Positions 29,460-39,540 are shown, counted from the stretch's first letter. The stretch: 64,000 bases of DNA from Caldifarciminota bacterium (GCA_024277525.1 JAJRUZ010000042.1:124001-188000); one strand, 5' to 3'. The notes: generated by a model from the letters alone, not told the origin. Translations and numbers: made by a program.

Positions 29460-29516
29460 GTAGGAGCGGTTTCCGAACCGCGAGGAGAAAAAGTAGGAGC
29501 GATTCCCAAATCGCGA
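29460..29516 (+). repeat. Tandem REP-like hairpins
   Basis: GTAGGAGCGGTTTCCGAACCGCGA (29460-29483) and GTAGGAGCGATTCCCAAATCGCGA (29493-29516); 6-bp stems, 4-nt loops. Confidence 0.8.
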
Positions 29517-29527
29517 TTAATTGAAAA

Positions 29528-31117
29528 ATGAAATTATCAGAGATTAAAAAAATTATTAAAAAAATAATAAAGGAAAAAACAGGAGAGGATTTTAAAATAG
29601 AAATTGAGGAGCCCAGGGCAAAGAATATTTCTGCTGACCTTTCCTTTCCTGCCTTTGAGATTTTAAAAAAATACAAAAATAAACTCGAAATTATTATCAA
29701 AGAATTAAAAGGTACAGGATTTTTTGAGAAGATTGAGACTGTTTTAGGATTTGTAAATTTAAAGTTAAAAAATGAAATTTTAATAAATTCTCTTGGATTG
29801 ATTTACAGGGATGTTTCGGAATATTTCAGGGGTGAGAAGAAAAATAAAAGAGTTCTTGTTGAGTATATCTCCGCAAATCCGACGGGTCCTTTAAATGTTG
29901 CAAATGCAAGAGCAGGTGTGATCGGAGATCTTCTTGTAGAATCTTTCAATATTTCCGGTTTTGATGTTGATTCGGAATATTATTATAATGATTGCGGGAA
30001 ACAGATTGAACTTCTCGGAATTTCATTGAGGGAAAGGGTTAAGGAAATTAAAGGAGAGGAATTTAAGATACCCGAAGAAGGTTATTACGGAGAATATTTA
30101 AAAAACATTGCAAGGGAATATGTTGAGAGAAGATATAATGTGCTTTCTTTCATTGTGGAGAATTACAAAGATTATGCCTTAAAAAAAATTGTTGAAATGC
30201 AAAAAAAATCTTTAAAAAATTTCGGTACCGAATTTAAAAATTATATTTATGAAAGTGAAATAAGAAAAAGCACTTTAATCAGAGAAGTTTTAAAGAAACT
30301 TGAAAATTATACTTACAAAAAAGAAGGAGCAATTTATTTCAAAAGTACGGAATTCGGAGATGATAAAGACAGGGTTCTTATGAAATCTGATGGAGAATAT
30401 ACATATTTTCTTGTTGATATCGCGTATCATCTTCATAAAATAAAAAGGGGTTACGATTACTTAATAAATCTCTGGGGTCCTGACCATCACGGTTACATTC
30501 CGAGAATGAAGGGTGCTTTAAGGGCTTTGGGTTTTGATAAATTTGAGGTATTGATTGTCCAGCAAGTCAATTTAAGGAGGGGAAAGGAAAGGGTGAGAAT
30601 GAGTAAAAGAAAGGGAGAAATATATTCCTTGGATGATTTAATAAAAGAGGTTGGAAAGGATGCTGCGAGATTCTTTTTACTTTTAAGGGCACCTTCAACT
30701 CCTCTTGATTTTGATTTAGAACTTGCAAAAAAAATGAGTCAGGAAAATCCCTTATATTATGTTCAGTATGCTCATGCAAGGTGTAATCAAATTGAAGAAT
30801 TTGCAAAAAAGAAAGGGTTTAATATGGAAATTCCGGAAAATATAAAATTTGATCCAAAAGAAATTGAAATTATAAAGAAAATTTATTTAATTCAGGACAT
30901 TTACGAAAAAATAAGTGAAAAGTTTGTTACGCATCTTTTGCCTTTCAAACTTATTAACCTTGTATCTGTTTTTCATTCCTTTTATCAATCCGAGAGAGTG
31001 GTAGATGAAAATAATGCGGAGAACACTTTAAGACGCCTTTTTATTGTAAGGTGTTTAAAAAATCTCTTAAAATTTATGCTTGGTTCAATGAAGATAAAAG
31101 CACCGGAGAAAATGTGA
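29528..31117 (+). CDS. argS: Arginyl-tRNA synthetase
   Basis: ISANPTGPLNVANARAGVIGD; MSKRKGEIYSLDDLIKEVGKDAARFFLL. Confidence 0.96.
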   Translation: MKLSEIKKIIKKIIKEKTGEDFKIEIEEPRAKNISADLSFPAFEILKKYKNKLEIIIKELKGTGFFEKIETVLGFVNLKLKNEILINSLGLIYRDVSEYFRGEKKNKRVLVEYISANPTGPLNVANARAGVIGDLLVESFNISGFDVDSEYYYNDCGKQIELLGISLRERVKEIKGEEFKIPEEGYYGEYLKNIAREYVERRYNVLSFIVENYKDYALKKIVEMQKKSLKNFGTEFKNYIYESEIRKSTLIREVLKKLENYTYKKEGAIYFKSTEFGDDKDRVLMKSDGEYTYFLVDIAYHLHKIKRGYDYLINLWGPDHHGYIPRMKGALRALGFDKFEVLIVQQVNLRRGKERVRMSKRKGEIYSLDDLIKEVGKDAARFFLLLRAPSTPLDFDLELAKKMSQENPLYYVQYAHARCNQIEEFAKKKGFNMEIPENIKFDPKEIEIIKKIYLIQDIYEKISEKFVTHLLPFKLINLVSVFHSFYQSERVVDENNAENTLRRLFIVRCLKNLLKFMLGSMKIKAPEKM

Positions 31118-31794
31118 TGGAATCCGTAATACAATGCATAAAAGTTTCAAAAACATATGAAGGAAGATACAAGGCGCTTGATGATATAAATTTGGAGATA
31201 AAAAAAGGAGATTTTGTTTTTATTGTCGGTCCAACGGGTGCTGGAAAGACGACCCTTTTGAGGCATATTTATATGTCCGATTTTCCTGATGATGGAGAAG
31301 TGAGGGTTTTGGATTATTCTTCAAGAAGGATAAAAAAAGAGGAAATAAAATTTTTAAGAAGAAAAATAGGTATAATATTTCAGGATTTTAAACTTTTGGA
31401 CGATAGGGATGCGGTTTCAAATGTTTCCCTTGCATTGGAGGCAATAGGGGAGAATCCGAGAAAGGCTCGTGAAAAGGCGTTAAATGTGCTTTACAATCTT
31501 GGTATGCTTTCAAAGGCGGAAAAGAGCATTTATGAACTTTCGGGTGGAGAAAAGCAGAAGGTTGCGATAGCAAGGGCACTTGTGAGGGAGCCTGTTATTT
31601 TAATAGCAGATGAACCTACAGGAAATATAGACCCAAAGGCACAAGATGATATAATGAATTTGCTTCAAGAAATCCATTCAAAGGGAACGACTGTAATAAT
31701 GGCAACACATAATTATTCTTTAATTGAAAAAATAAAAATAAAAAAGTTAATATATATGGAGTATGGAAGGATAAAAAGGGTTCAAAGCCCATAA
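31117..31794 (+). CDS. ftsE: Cell division ATP-binding protein FtsE
   Basis: Walker A GPTGAGKTTL, IFQDFKLLDDRDAVSNV, LSGGEKQKVAIARAL, ADEPTGNIDP; TGATG overlap with argS. Confidence 0.9.
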   Translation: MESVIQCIKVSKTYEGRYKALDDINLEIKKGDFVFIVGPTGAGKTTLLRHIYMSDFPDDGEVRVLDYSSRRIKKEEIKFLRRKIGIIFQDFKLLDDRDAVSNVSLALEAIGENPRKAREKALNVLYNLGMLSKAEKSIYELSGGEKQKVAIARALVREPVILIADEPTGNIDPKAQDDIMNLLQEIHSKGTTVIMATHNYSLIEKIKIKKLIYMEYGRIKRVQSP

Positions 31795-31809
31795 AAAATA
31801 TTAAATACC

Positions 31810-33282
31810 ATGAGTTTTTTGTTTTTAATATTTTATTTAAATGCTCAAGGAAAACCGGTTGATAAGTGTTTAACAGGTCATATTTTGCAAGAATTTCAGA
31901 GGACCGGTAAAATTTCAGCAAAGTTTATGCTTTTAAAAAAGAAGGATGCTTATTATACAACCCATTTTGTAATTTATTATGATCCTACCCAGGTTTCACT
32001 TGCTTATGTTGAGTCAACAGCCAAATATTTTGAGTACTCATGGGAGATACAGGTTGATACACTCGGATGGGATCCTCCTCCTATTCCTCCTGTGGTCGGA
32101 TATTACGAAGTCGGACTGCAGAATTTATCTGGAGGTGTTCTCGGGTTCACTTCTCCGGATTCTGCTGGTCCGGATACCACTCAAGAGGAATATTATTCTC
32201 ATATTGTGGTAGATATAGGTCTGGATTACAATACTTTAAAAGCAACTGTTTCTCATGAATTTAACCATGCTTGCCAATTCAGTTATACTGCTTATGATGC
32301 AATATGGTTTTATGAAAACTGTGCTACTTGGATGGAAGATATGGTGTATGATGATGTGAATGATTATATTAATTACTTACTATATGCTAACAATCCTTTA
32401 AATTTTCCTGATTCTGCAATTACTACTTTTAGTGACGGACTTTATCAATATGGAGGATGTTTATTCCCTATGTTTTTATCAGAATGGCTTAATACTCCGA
32501 GGGTGATTACTGACATCTGGTCAAGGATGGGGAGTCATTTTGGTGATTATACAATTCCGGATATTGACTACGTTTTAAAGAATAATTACGGAACTGGTCT
32601 TGATACTGCTCTTTTTTATTATGGTGAGTGGAGATTTTTCACAGGTTCATATAACGACGGGTATCATTTTGAAGAAGCAGGCTTATGGCCTTCTCCTTAT
32701 ATATTAAATCAGCATACATCTTATCCTGCAAGCGGTGATAATACTTCAAGAGTAATAGTTGAACCGGGAGGAACACATTTTATAAGATTTTCGCTTCTGG
32801 GTGGGAAAAATTTGATTGTAAGTTTTGATGGTATAGGGTTAAGATTGTGGAATGTGCGTTTAATTCAAAGAGGAGGGGTTGTTCCTTATCCTTATATTGA
32901 TATGGATATAGATCAAACTACCGGTGACGGGGTGGATACAACCGCAGGAGGAGTTCCAGAAGTCGTAATGGTTGTTACAGATGCAAAATTCAGCGGTATT
33001 TTAAGGAGTAATGTTACCTTTTCTTATACTGCTGATGCTACTCTTAACATAAGTGATAATTTGTCAAATCAAGGGGATTTTGATATTTTCTTTGTGAATG
33101 CAAATAAATATTTAATTTTGTCTCCTCTAAGAACCCAATTTTATCTTTTTGACTTGACCGGACGATTGGTTTCCTTTTATAATATCAAGCCGGGTAAAAA
33201 TTATATTACACTTGATAAAAAAGGTATTTTTATTTTAAAACAAAAAGATGGAAATAAAAAATTTAAAATTATTGGATATTAA
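31810..33282 (+). CDS. Secreted putative metalloprotease (HExxH) with CTD-like tail
   Basis: SHEFNHACQFSYTAYDAIWFYENCATWMED; C-term FYLFDLTGRLVSFYNIKPGKNYITL. Confidence 0.8.
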   Translation: MSFLFLIFYLNAQGKPVDKCLTGHILQEFQRTGKISAKFMLLKKKDAYYTTHFVIYYDPTQVSLAYVESTAKYFEYSWEIQVDTLGWDPPPIPPVVGYYEVGLQNLSGGVLGFTSPDSAGPDTTQEEYYSHIVVDIGLDYNTLKATVSHEFNHACQFSYTAYDAIWFYENCATWMEDMVYDDVNDYINYLLYANNPLNFPDSAITTFSDGLYQYGGCLFPMFLSEWLNTPRVITDIWSRMGSHFGDYTIPDIDYVLKNNYGTGLDTALFYYGEWRFFTGSYNDGYHFEEAGLWPSPYILNQHTSYPASGDNTSRVIVEPGGTHFIRFSLLGGKNLIVSFDGIGLRLWNVRLIQRGGVVPYPYIDMDIDQTTGDGVDTTAGGVPEVVMVVTDAKFSGILRSNVTFSYTADATLNISDNLSNQGDFDIFFVNANKYLILSPLRTQFYLFDLTGRLVSFYNIKPGKNYITLDKKGIFILKQKDGNKKFKIIGY

Positions 33283-33302
33283 ATTGAAAAAAGGAGAAAA
33301 AA

Positions 33303-33650
33303 ATGTTTGATTTATCTCCCTCTCAAGAATTTCTTTTTATAAGACTTTCAAGTTATGCATTATTGCTTGCGGTTTTTCTCCTGTGGCTTTCCTTTTTGTT
33401 TGCAGGAATAATAGCCAGGAGATTTGAAAAAGTATTAAGATTAAAAACAGGGTGGCTCTTCATAATGATTGCTCCTACCGGTCTTTTTCTTTACGGTGTC
33501 TTTTTCCTTTATTCCACATTTCAGGGTAAAATCAAGATGGGAACGGGTATGACTTTTCTTTCATATTCCCTTTTCTTTCTGGGTGGTCTTCTTACATTTT
33601 TAAGTTTCAGGAGCTTTCTGAAAGTGGTAAAAGGAGGGTTTAAAAAATGA
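33303..33650 (+). CDS. Hypothetical multi-TM protein
   Basis: 115 aa, several hydrophobic segments, SD AAAGGAG upstream. Confidence 0.6.
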   Translation: MFDLSPSQEFLFIRLSSYALLLAVFLLWLSFLFAGIIARRFEKVLRLKTGWLFIMIAPTGLFLYGVFFLYSTFQGKIKMGTGMTFLSYSLFFLGGLLTFLSFRSFLKVVKGGFKK

Positions 33651-33997
33651 AATTTGATATAAGGGCGGAAATTCTGTTTTTTATCGGGACCCTTCTTTTC
33701 ATGTTTTCTTTATTTTATTTTTCAGGAATTTTATCAAGGATGTTATCTTTGCTTAGAAAACCGAAATTTCTTTCCTCATTTCCTCTTATTGGCTCTTTAC
33801 TCTTATTTTTTGCTTCCTTGATTCATTTTTACAAAATCGTATTTGTTTATCCGAAATTAAAAGTTGCAGGATTCGAACTTTTTGATATTCTTATTTATTC
33901 TTTCAAACTTACACTCATTGAAAATTCCCTTTTTTTGATAAGCGGGATATTTGCCTTTCTCGCAACTTCCATTTATCTCTACTGGGTTTCCCGATGA
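33647..33997 (+). CDS. Hypothetical multi-TM protein
   Basis: 116 aa, ATGA overlap with previous ORF. Confidence 0.6.
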   Translation: MKFDIRAEILFFIGTLLFMFSLFYFSGILSRMLSLLRKPKFLSSFPLIGSLLLFFASLIHFYKIVFVYPKLKVAGFELFDILIYSFKLTLIENSLFLISGIFAFLATSIYLYWVSR

Positions 33998-34075
33998 TTT
34001 TATTTTTGAAATTTTTTGATTGTTTTCTATATAATGTAAAATGGTTCAAATCCATAAAAACTCAAATAATATAAA

Positions 34076-34753
34076 ATGCTGAATTTATTGCCTCTTTTGC
34101 TTATTTCGCAGGAAAGCGGTGGAGGAATAATTCAAGGTCTTGTTGATTATTTCCACAAAGGCGGAGGGATGATGTGGCTCCTTCTGATTGTGGCAATTCT
34201 TTCAATTGTTGTAATTCTGGAGAGGCTTTTTACCTTATGGAAACTGCGAATAAACCCCAGAAAATTTGTTTCAAATCTCATTGATATTATAAATGAAGAA
34301 GGTGTAGAGGAGGCGCTTGCCTATTGTTCTACAAATCCCTCTGTTGTGGCAAAAATATGCGAAGCAGCCCTTGAAAAGGCAGGTGAGGATAAGGAAATAA
34401 TGGAAGAAAATGTTGCAAGGAGAGCCTCCTTAGAGCTTGCTTTTCTTGACAGAGGGATGTTATGGCTTGCATCTTTTGCGACGATTGCTCCTCTTCTCGG
34501 ATTTTTGGGAACCGTTACAGGAATGATAAGGGCATTCCAGGCAGTAGCTGCAGCCGGTGAGGTTGAGCCAACTCTTGTAGCAGCGGGTATTTCAGAGGCA
34601 TTAATAACAACTGCGACGGGTCTTCTAATTGCTGCTCCTGTTGCACTTGCCCATACATTCTTCTCTTCAAGAATAAATTCCTTTTCCAGGGAAATGGAAG
34701 AAGCAGCAAATACCTTAATTGAATTTTTACTTGAAGCAAAAATAAAGAAGTAA
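34076..34753 (+). CDS. exbB: MotA/TolQ/ExbB proton channel family protein
   Basis: GGMMWLLLIVAILSIVVILERL; ATIAPLLGFLGTVTGMIRAF; EALITTATGLLIAAP. Confidence 0.93.
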   Translation: MLNLLPLLLISQESGGGIIQGLVDYFHKGGGMMWLLLIVAILSIVVILERLFTLWKLRINPRKFVSNLIDIINEEGVEEALAYCSTNPSVVAKICEAALEKAGEDKEIMEENVARRASLELAFLDRGMLWLASFATIAPLLGFLGTVTGMIRAFQAVAAAGEVEPTLVAAGISEALITTATGLLIAAPVALAHTFFSSRINSFSREMEEAANTLIEFLLEAKIKK

Positions 34754-34754
34754 A

Positions 34755-35258
34755 ATGCCTATTATAAAGAAAAAAATTCAGTATGAGGCAGAAATTCCCA
34801 CTGCTTCAATGGCAGATATTGCTTTCCTTCTCATAATATTCTTTATGGTTACTACTATATTTTCAAGGGACAGGGGTTTAAAACTCATTTTACCTGAGAG
34901 GTCTCCTGAATCTAAGGTAAAAATAAAAAAAGAGAATTTATTATCAATATTTATAAATCCCGAGGGAAAGATATTTTTAAAAGATGAAATTGAAGAGACA
35001 CCTTTTGAGAAATTAAGGGAAAGAGTGAGGAATGAGATAATGGGTAATCCGGAAAAGCTTGTTATATTTATAAAGACAAATGTGGATGCCCCTTATAACA
35101 AAATGATAGATGTATTTGACGAAGTTTTGCTTGCCTATGAGGAAGCTGATTCAATAATGTGGGAAAGAGGGCTTCTTGATAAGAATGGAAACGGTATTTT
35201 TGAAAAGGATGAGCATCTGAAGAAGAAAATTTCAATAAAGGGAATAGGAGGCGGATAA
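34755..35258 (+). CDS. exbD: ExbD/TolR family protein
   Basis: EIPTASMADIAFLLIIFFMVTTIFSRDRGLKLILPE. Confidence 0.92.
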   Translation: MPIIKKKIQYEAEIPTASMADIAFLLIIFFMVTTIFSRDRGLKLILPERSPESKVKIKKENLLSIFINPEGKIFLKDEIEETPFEKLRERVRNEIMGNPEKLVIFIKTNVDAPYNKMIDVFDEVLLAYEEADSIMWERGLLDKNGNGIFEKDEHLKKKISIKGIGGG

Positions 35259-35671
35259 TGAAAATTGAAAGGATTGCCAAGCCGAAGGCGGTGATTCCTA
35301 CTGCTTCAATGGCAGATATTGCTTTTTTACTTATAATATTTTTCATGCTTACGACAGTTTTCAGAAAGGAGAAGGGGCTTAAGACGATTCAATTCCCTCA
35401 GGCAGAGCAGACGCAGAGAATAAGGAAGCATAAGCATCTTGCTTACATATGGATTTCTAATAGAGGAGATATTTTTGTTCATGATTTGCCTGTGGATACC
35501 GCTTTTATAAAAAGGGATTTTCAGCAAAGGCTTTTTGAGGATCCCCAGCTTCTCACAATGATTATGGCGGATAAGAGAGTCAAATATAAGTATGTTCATA
35601 TGGTGACAGAGGCACTGAGGGCTGTAAAGGCATTGCGGGTGAGTTTCAGAACCGATTTTGAAAAAAAATGA
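35258..35671 (+). CDS. ExbD/TolR family protein (second copy)
   Basis: VIPTASMADIAFLLIIFFMLTTVFRKEKGLKTIQFP. Confidence 0.92.
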   Translation: MKIERIAKPKAVIPTASMADIAFLLIIFFMLTTVFRKEKGLKTIQFPQAEQTQRIRKHKHLAYIWISNRGDIFVHDLPVDTAFIKRDFQQRLFEDPQLLTMIMADKRVKYKYVHMVTEALRAVKALRVSFRTDFEKK

Positions 35672-35677
35672 ATTTAC

Positions 35678-35706
35678 TTGACAAATTTTTAAAAAAACCT
35701 TAAAAT
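35678..35706 (+). promoter_or_regulatory. Sigma70-like promoter immediately upstream of tonB
   Basis: TTGACA-17 nt-TAAAAT; -10 ends 7 nt before ATG 35714. Confidence 0.65.
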
Positions 35707-35713
35707 AAATATT

Positions 35714-36322
35714 ATGATTGACCCACGTGAAAAATATGATTTAATTTTTCAAATTTCTTTGACGGTCACTTTAATATTGTTTATAATCCTCTTTATGGGC
35801 TTGAAGGTTCGAATTTCCCCTTATACTCCGAAAGGTGCAGAGGAAATAATTGTTGAAAATATTGAGGAGAAATTGCAGGAATTGGAGCTTCCCAAGCCTC
35901 CTCCTAAGCCGAAGGTGGTGCATGAGATAGAAGAGGCTGAGTCAGAGGAAGAGGAAAATGTTCAGGAAACCATAGAGGAGACAACCGGAGACATTGAGGA
36001 AATGGAAATTCCTGTTCCTGAACCGGGTCAAATATTTAATGAATTTGAAGTTGAGGAAAAACCGGTTTTAATAGAGAAAGCAAAGCCCGAATACCCTGAT
36101 ATTGCACGGCAACTCGGACTTCAGGGTTGGGTAAGGGTAGTAGTAATAGTTGGTCCTGATGGAAGAGTAATGAGAATTGAGAGAGTTATAGCTGATCATG
36201 AGGTATTTAAAGAGCCTGCCATAAAAGCAGCAATGAAGTGTGTATTTAAGCCTGCCAAACAGGCAGGTGTTCCTGTTTCTGTAAGGGTTGTAATACCCTT
36301 TCATTTTGTTCTTCGAAAATAG
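35714..36322 (+). CDS. tonB: Energy transducer TonB
   Basis: N-terminal TM, KPPPKPK linker, C-term KPEYPDIARQLGLQGWVRVVVIVGPDGRV. Confidence 0.92.
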   Translation: MIDPREKYDLIFQISLTVTLILFIILFMGLKVRISPYTPKGAEEIIVENIEEKLQELELPKPPPKPKVVHEIEEAESEEEENVQETIEETTGDIEEMEIPVPEPGQIFNEFEVEEKPVLIEKAKPEYPDIARQLGLQGWVRVVVIVGPDGRVMRIERVIADHEVFKEPAIKAAMKCVFKPAKQAGVPVSVRVVIPFHFVLRK

Positions 36323-36333
36323 GAGGATTTGAT

Positions 36334-39300
36334 ATGAGGGTAAAAATAAAATATCTTATCTTGCTCGGGGGTATTGTTTTTACATACCTCTGGGCAGGAA
36401 CAACGGGTAAAATTTCCGGTCGTGTTACGGATGCGACGACCGGAGAAGGTTTACCTTTTGCGGTTGTGAGAATAAAAGGGACCCAGATGGGTGCTTATAC
36501 GGATGATCAAGGATACTATGTGATATTGAATGTTCCTCCTGGTAAATATGACATTATTGTTTCTTATACCGGCTATCAGCCCGGCTATGTGAAGGATGTG
36601 GTAGTAGAAGTTGATAGGACTATTGAGGTTAATATCGCTTTAAAGCCAACTACGGTGGTGGCTGAAACAATTGTTGTGGAGGCAAGAGAAAAACTTATCA
36701 GACCCGATGTGCCTGAAAGTAAGCAAACATTTAAAGGAGAACAAATTCAATCAATTCCTGTTACTACAATTCAGCAGACGGTTGCAATTTCAGCAGGTGT
36801 TGTTGAAAGAGGCGGCTTGCATATAAGAGGCGGAAGACCTGATGAAGTAGTGTATGTAGTGAATGGTGTTGAAATAAGGGATCCTTACACTAATTATACA
36901 AGTGCGGGTGTTCCTCTTATTTCCCTGGAAGAAGCTTCAATTTCAAGAGGAGGGTTTGATGTTGATCAGGGTACGACTGCCTCAGGAGCAATTTCCATTG
37001 TGACGAGGAGCGGCGGTGACAAGTACGGCTTTGAACTCAGGACAACGACTATGGATTTTTCATTTCTTGGAAACACAATTTACGGATATCTTGATGAGAA
37101 TACAGGTGATTATTATAGGGATTTTGTCCTCGGAAAGGAGACTGATATAAGTAAAGTACGGGTTAAGAGGCATAGACAGGGGGAAATATTTTCCGATTTT
37201 GCAATATATGGACCTGTATTACCCGGAAGGAGGGACTGGGCTAAATTTTTCTTCAGCGGCGAATACCGAACAGATAGAAATAGAGTTCCTGTAGCAATGG
37301 ATGAATCTTGGAGGGATAAAAATTATGCTTTTAACGGTAAAATAACAGTTCCTTTCGGGAATACATTTCTTCTCTTCTGCTCAGGATTTTACAGATATCA
37401 AAAATGGAGAAACTGGGATGATAATTGGAGGTTTGCCCTTGATAATTTCTGGAGATATGAGGCAAGGGAATTTCAGATTTCCGGTGGTATAAACTGGCTT
37501 GTTTTGAATAAATATATGAATGAGTTCAGATTCGGATATTATAAGAGACACTGGAAAAGAAATGTCCTTGAAGATGTGGATAATGATGGAGTGGATGATT
37601 TTGATGATAGGGACGAAGACGGTTGGGTTGAAGTTGATTTGGATTATTTCAGACCAGTTTATTATGATTCTGTTCAGAAGAAGTGGGTTGTGGGTGATTA
37701 TAAGGTTGGTTTGGATTCTTTAATGAAACTTTATGAAGGGTATGAAGAGATGGTTGAAGTTAATGAAGCAGAGGGTTATGTTGAACTTCCCTTTTATTGG
37801 TGGGAGGCAGGTGTTGCTTCTCTCTACCCTGCCGTCTCACAGGGGCCTCCCTGGTGGCCACTTGATACTACTTATACTGCACCCTACAACAAAGCGGGAT
37901 GGGGACAGAGAACAAGATTGGATATAGAGGTGCTTGAAGTTTATAAATATGACGAATACGGAAATATGCTTCTTGATACCGTAATAGAAATGTCGGGTAA
38001 ATGGTACAGATATCCTTTTGAGCCGACACCGGAATATGTAAGAAGTGGGAAATCTTCCTTAGAAGACCTTTTAGGAGAAGGATGGAAAGAAAGAAGAGTT
38101 CTTCTAAAACTGGGAAATCAATACATGCCTCTTCCTTGGGTTTATCCACGGGCTCAGTGGGGAATCGGTGAAAGTAGATTATTTACATTTTCATGGAGAT
38201 TAACTTCACAGCTTGTTAAGAAAACAAAGACAACAGCCGGTCATGAACTTCTTGCAGGATTTGAGTACAAGAGAATGGGAATTACACGATATACGGTTGA
38301 TTATGCAGGTGGGTTATCAAATATTTATTTTGATTTTGTAAATCCTCCTTTTGAGAAAAGACCGGGGGACCCTGAGAATTTCATTGATTGGTTTGAAGAT
38401 CACCCGGTGAATCCCTGGCAGGTTGCTTTTTATTTAAGGGATAAAATAGAAATGGAAGGAATGGTAGCAAAAGTCGGTTTCAGGTTTGATTATTATGACC
38501 CGAACGGTTGGTTTTTCACTGATACACTTAAACCTTTTGATCTTGATCCTGTATACGGTGGTCAAGGTATCAGGTTATTAAGTAAAGCTGCAAGAGCAAA
38601 GGGAAGATGGTATATATCACCGAGGCTCGGTATTTCACATCCTATAACAGAAAGGGATGTATTGCATTTTACTTATGGGCATTATTTCCAGGTTCCACCT
38701 TACTATCAGATGATTACTTCTTATGTCTTTTCGGGTGCATTCCCGGTTGTAGGAAATCCCAATCTTGAGCCCGAAAAGACAATAGCATATGAATTGGGTA
38801 TCAAGCACGGTTTCACAGAAGACTTTATAGTGGATATTACCGCATTTTATAAAGATATATTCGGATGGGCAAGGTCAAATATGTATCCTATCGGACAGAC
38901 AGGTGAAAATTATACTTCTTTTACTAATGAAGATTACGGATATGCAAGGGGAATTGAGGTCTCATTTATCAAGAGAACAGGTGGTGCATTTTTACCTTAT
39001 CTTGGACTTAATGCTAATTATACATATCAAATAGCTCTCGGTTCCTTTTCCAGTCCCTGGCAGGCATACAGATGGCAATGGGCAAGATATCCTCTTCCTC
39101 CAAAGGAAATGTACCTTGATTGGGATATAAGACATAAATTGAATGTTGTAATCTCTTGGATAGTACCCAAGGGAGCAAAAGGTTTTGCATTTGATGACTG
39201 GGGGATTACAATAAATCATTCTTATAGCTCCGGTGCACCCTGGACGCCTCCTTTCAGGAGTTCCAGAGATGCAATGGAAAAAATTAATGCAGAAAGAATG

Positions 39301-39540
39301 CCTTCTACTCAGAATACTGATTTAAGAATTTTCAAGAATTTCTCCATAGGTGGGCATGGTTCACTTCAGCTTTTCTTGGATGTGTATAATCTACTTAATG
39401 TGAGAAATTTAAACAGTATTGCTGATGCACAATGGTATGATCAGTTTGGTGACCCTGAGGGCGAGGCAAAGAACCTTACGGTTTGGGGACAAAGAAGAAG
39501 GGTACGATTCGGTTTCTTTATTAAATTTGCTGGATTTTAA
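36334..39540 (+). CDS. TonB-dependent receptor with carboxypeptidase-regulatory-like N-terminal domain
   Basis: GKISGRVTDATTGEGLPFAVVRIKGTQMGAYTDDQGYYVILNVPPGKYDI; plug IRGGRPDEVVYVVNGVEI; barrel C-term RVRFGFFIKFAGF. Confidence 0.92.
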   Translation: MRVKIKYLILLGGIVFTYLWAGTTGKISGRVTDATTGEGLPFAVVRIKGTQMGAYTDDQGYYVILNVPPGKYDIIVSYTGYQPGYVKDVVVEVDRTIEVNIALKPTTVVAETIVVEAREKLIRPDVPESKQTFKGEQIQSIPVTTIQQTVAISAGVVERGGLHIRGGRPDEVVYVVNGVEIRDPYTNYTSAGVPLISLEEASISRGGFDVDQGTTASGAISIVTRSGGDKYGFELRTTTMDFSFLGNTIYGYLDENTGDYYRDFVLGKETDISKVRVKRHRQGEIFSDFAIYGPVLPGRRDWAKFFFSGEYRTDRNRVPVAMDESWRDKNYAFNGKITVPFGNTFLLFCSGFYRYQKWRNWDDNWRFALDNFWRYEAREFQISGGINWLVLNKYMNEFRFGYYKRHWKRNVLEDVDNDGVDDFDDRDEDGWVEVDLDYFRPVYYDSVQKKWVVGDYKVGLDSLMKLYEGYEEMVEVNEAEGYVELPFYWWEAGVASLYPAVSQGPPWWPLDTTYTAPYNKAGWGQRTRLDIEVLEVYKYDEYGNMLLDTVIEMSGKWYRYPFEPTPEYVRSGKSSLEDLLGEGWKERRVLLKLGNQYMPLPWVYPRAQWGIGESRLFTFSWRLTSQLVKKTKTTAGHELLAGFEYKRMGITRYTVDYAGGLSNIYFDFVNPPFEKRPGDPENFIDWFEDHPVNPWQVAFYLRDKIEMEGMVAKVGFRFDYYDPNGWFFTDTLKPFDLDPVYGGQGIRLLSKAARAKGRWYISPRLGISHPITERDVLHFTYGHYFQVPPYYQMITSYVFSGAFPVVGNPNLEPEKTIAYELGIKHGFTEDFIVDITAFYKDIFGWARSNMYPIGQTGENYTSFTNEDYGYARGIEVSFIKRTGGAFLPYLGLNANYTYQIALGSFSSPWQAYRWQWARYPLPPKEMYLDWDIRHKLNVVISWIVPKGAKGFAFDDWGITINHSYSSGAPWTPPFRSSRDAMEKINAERMPSTQNTDLRIFKNFSIGGHGSLQLFLDVYNLLNVRNLNSIADAQWYDQFGDPEGEAKNLTVWGQRRRVRFGFFIKFAGF

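Noticed and set aside
29383-29700. Minus-strand 105-aa ORF spanning the REP-like repeats
   Set aside because: Antisense to rsfS/argS and crosses the repeat elements; no coding features.
36248-36268. CCTGCC-AAACA-GGCAGG hairpin
   Set aside because: Lies inside the conserved TonB C-terminal coding region (KPAKQAG); probably a coincidence of codon choice.
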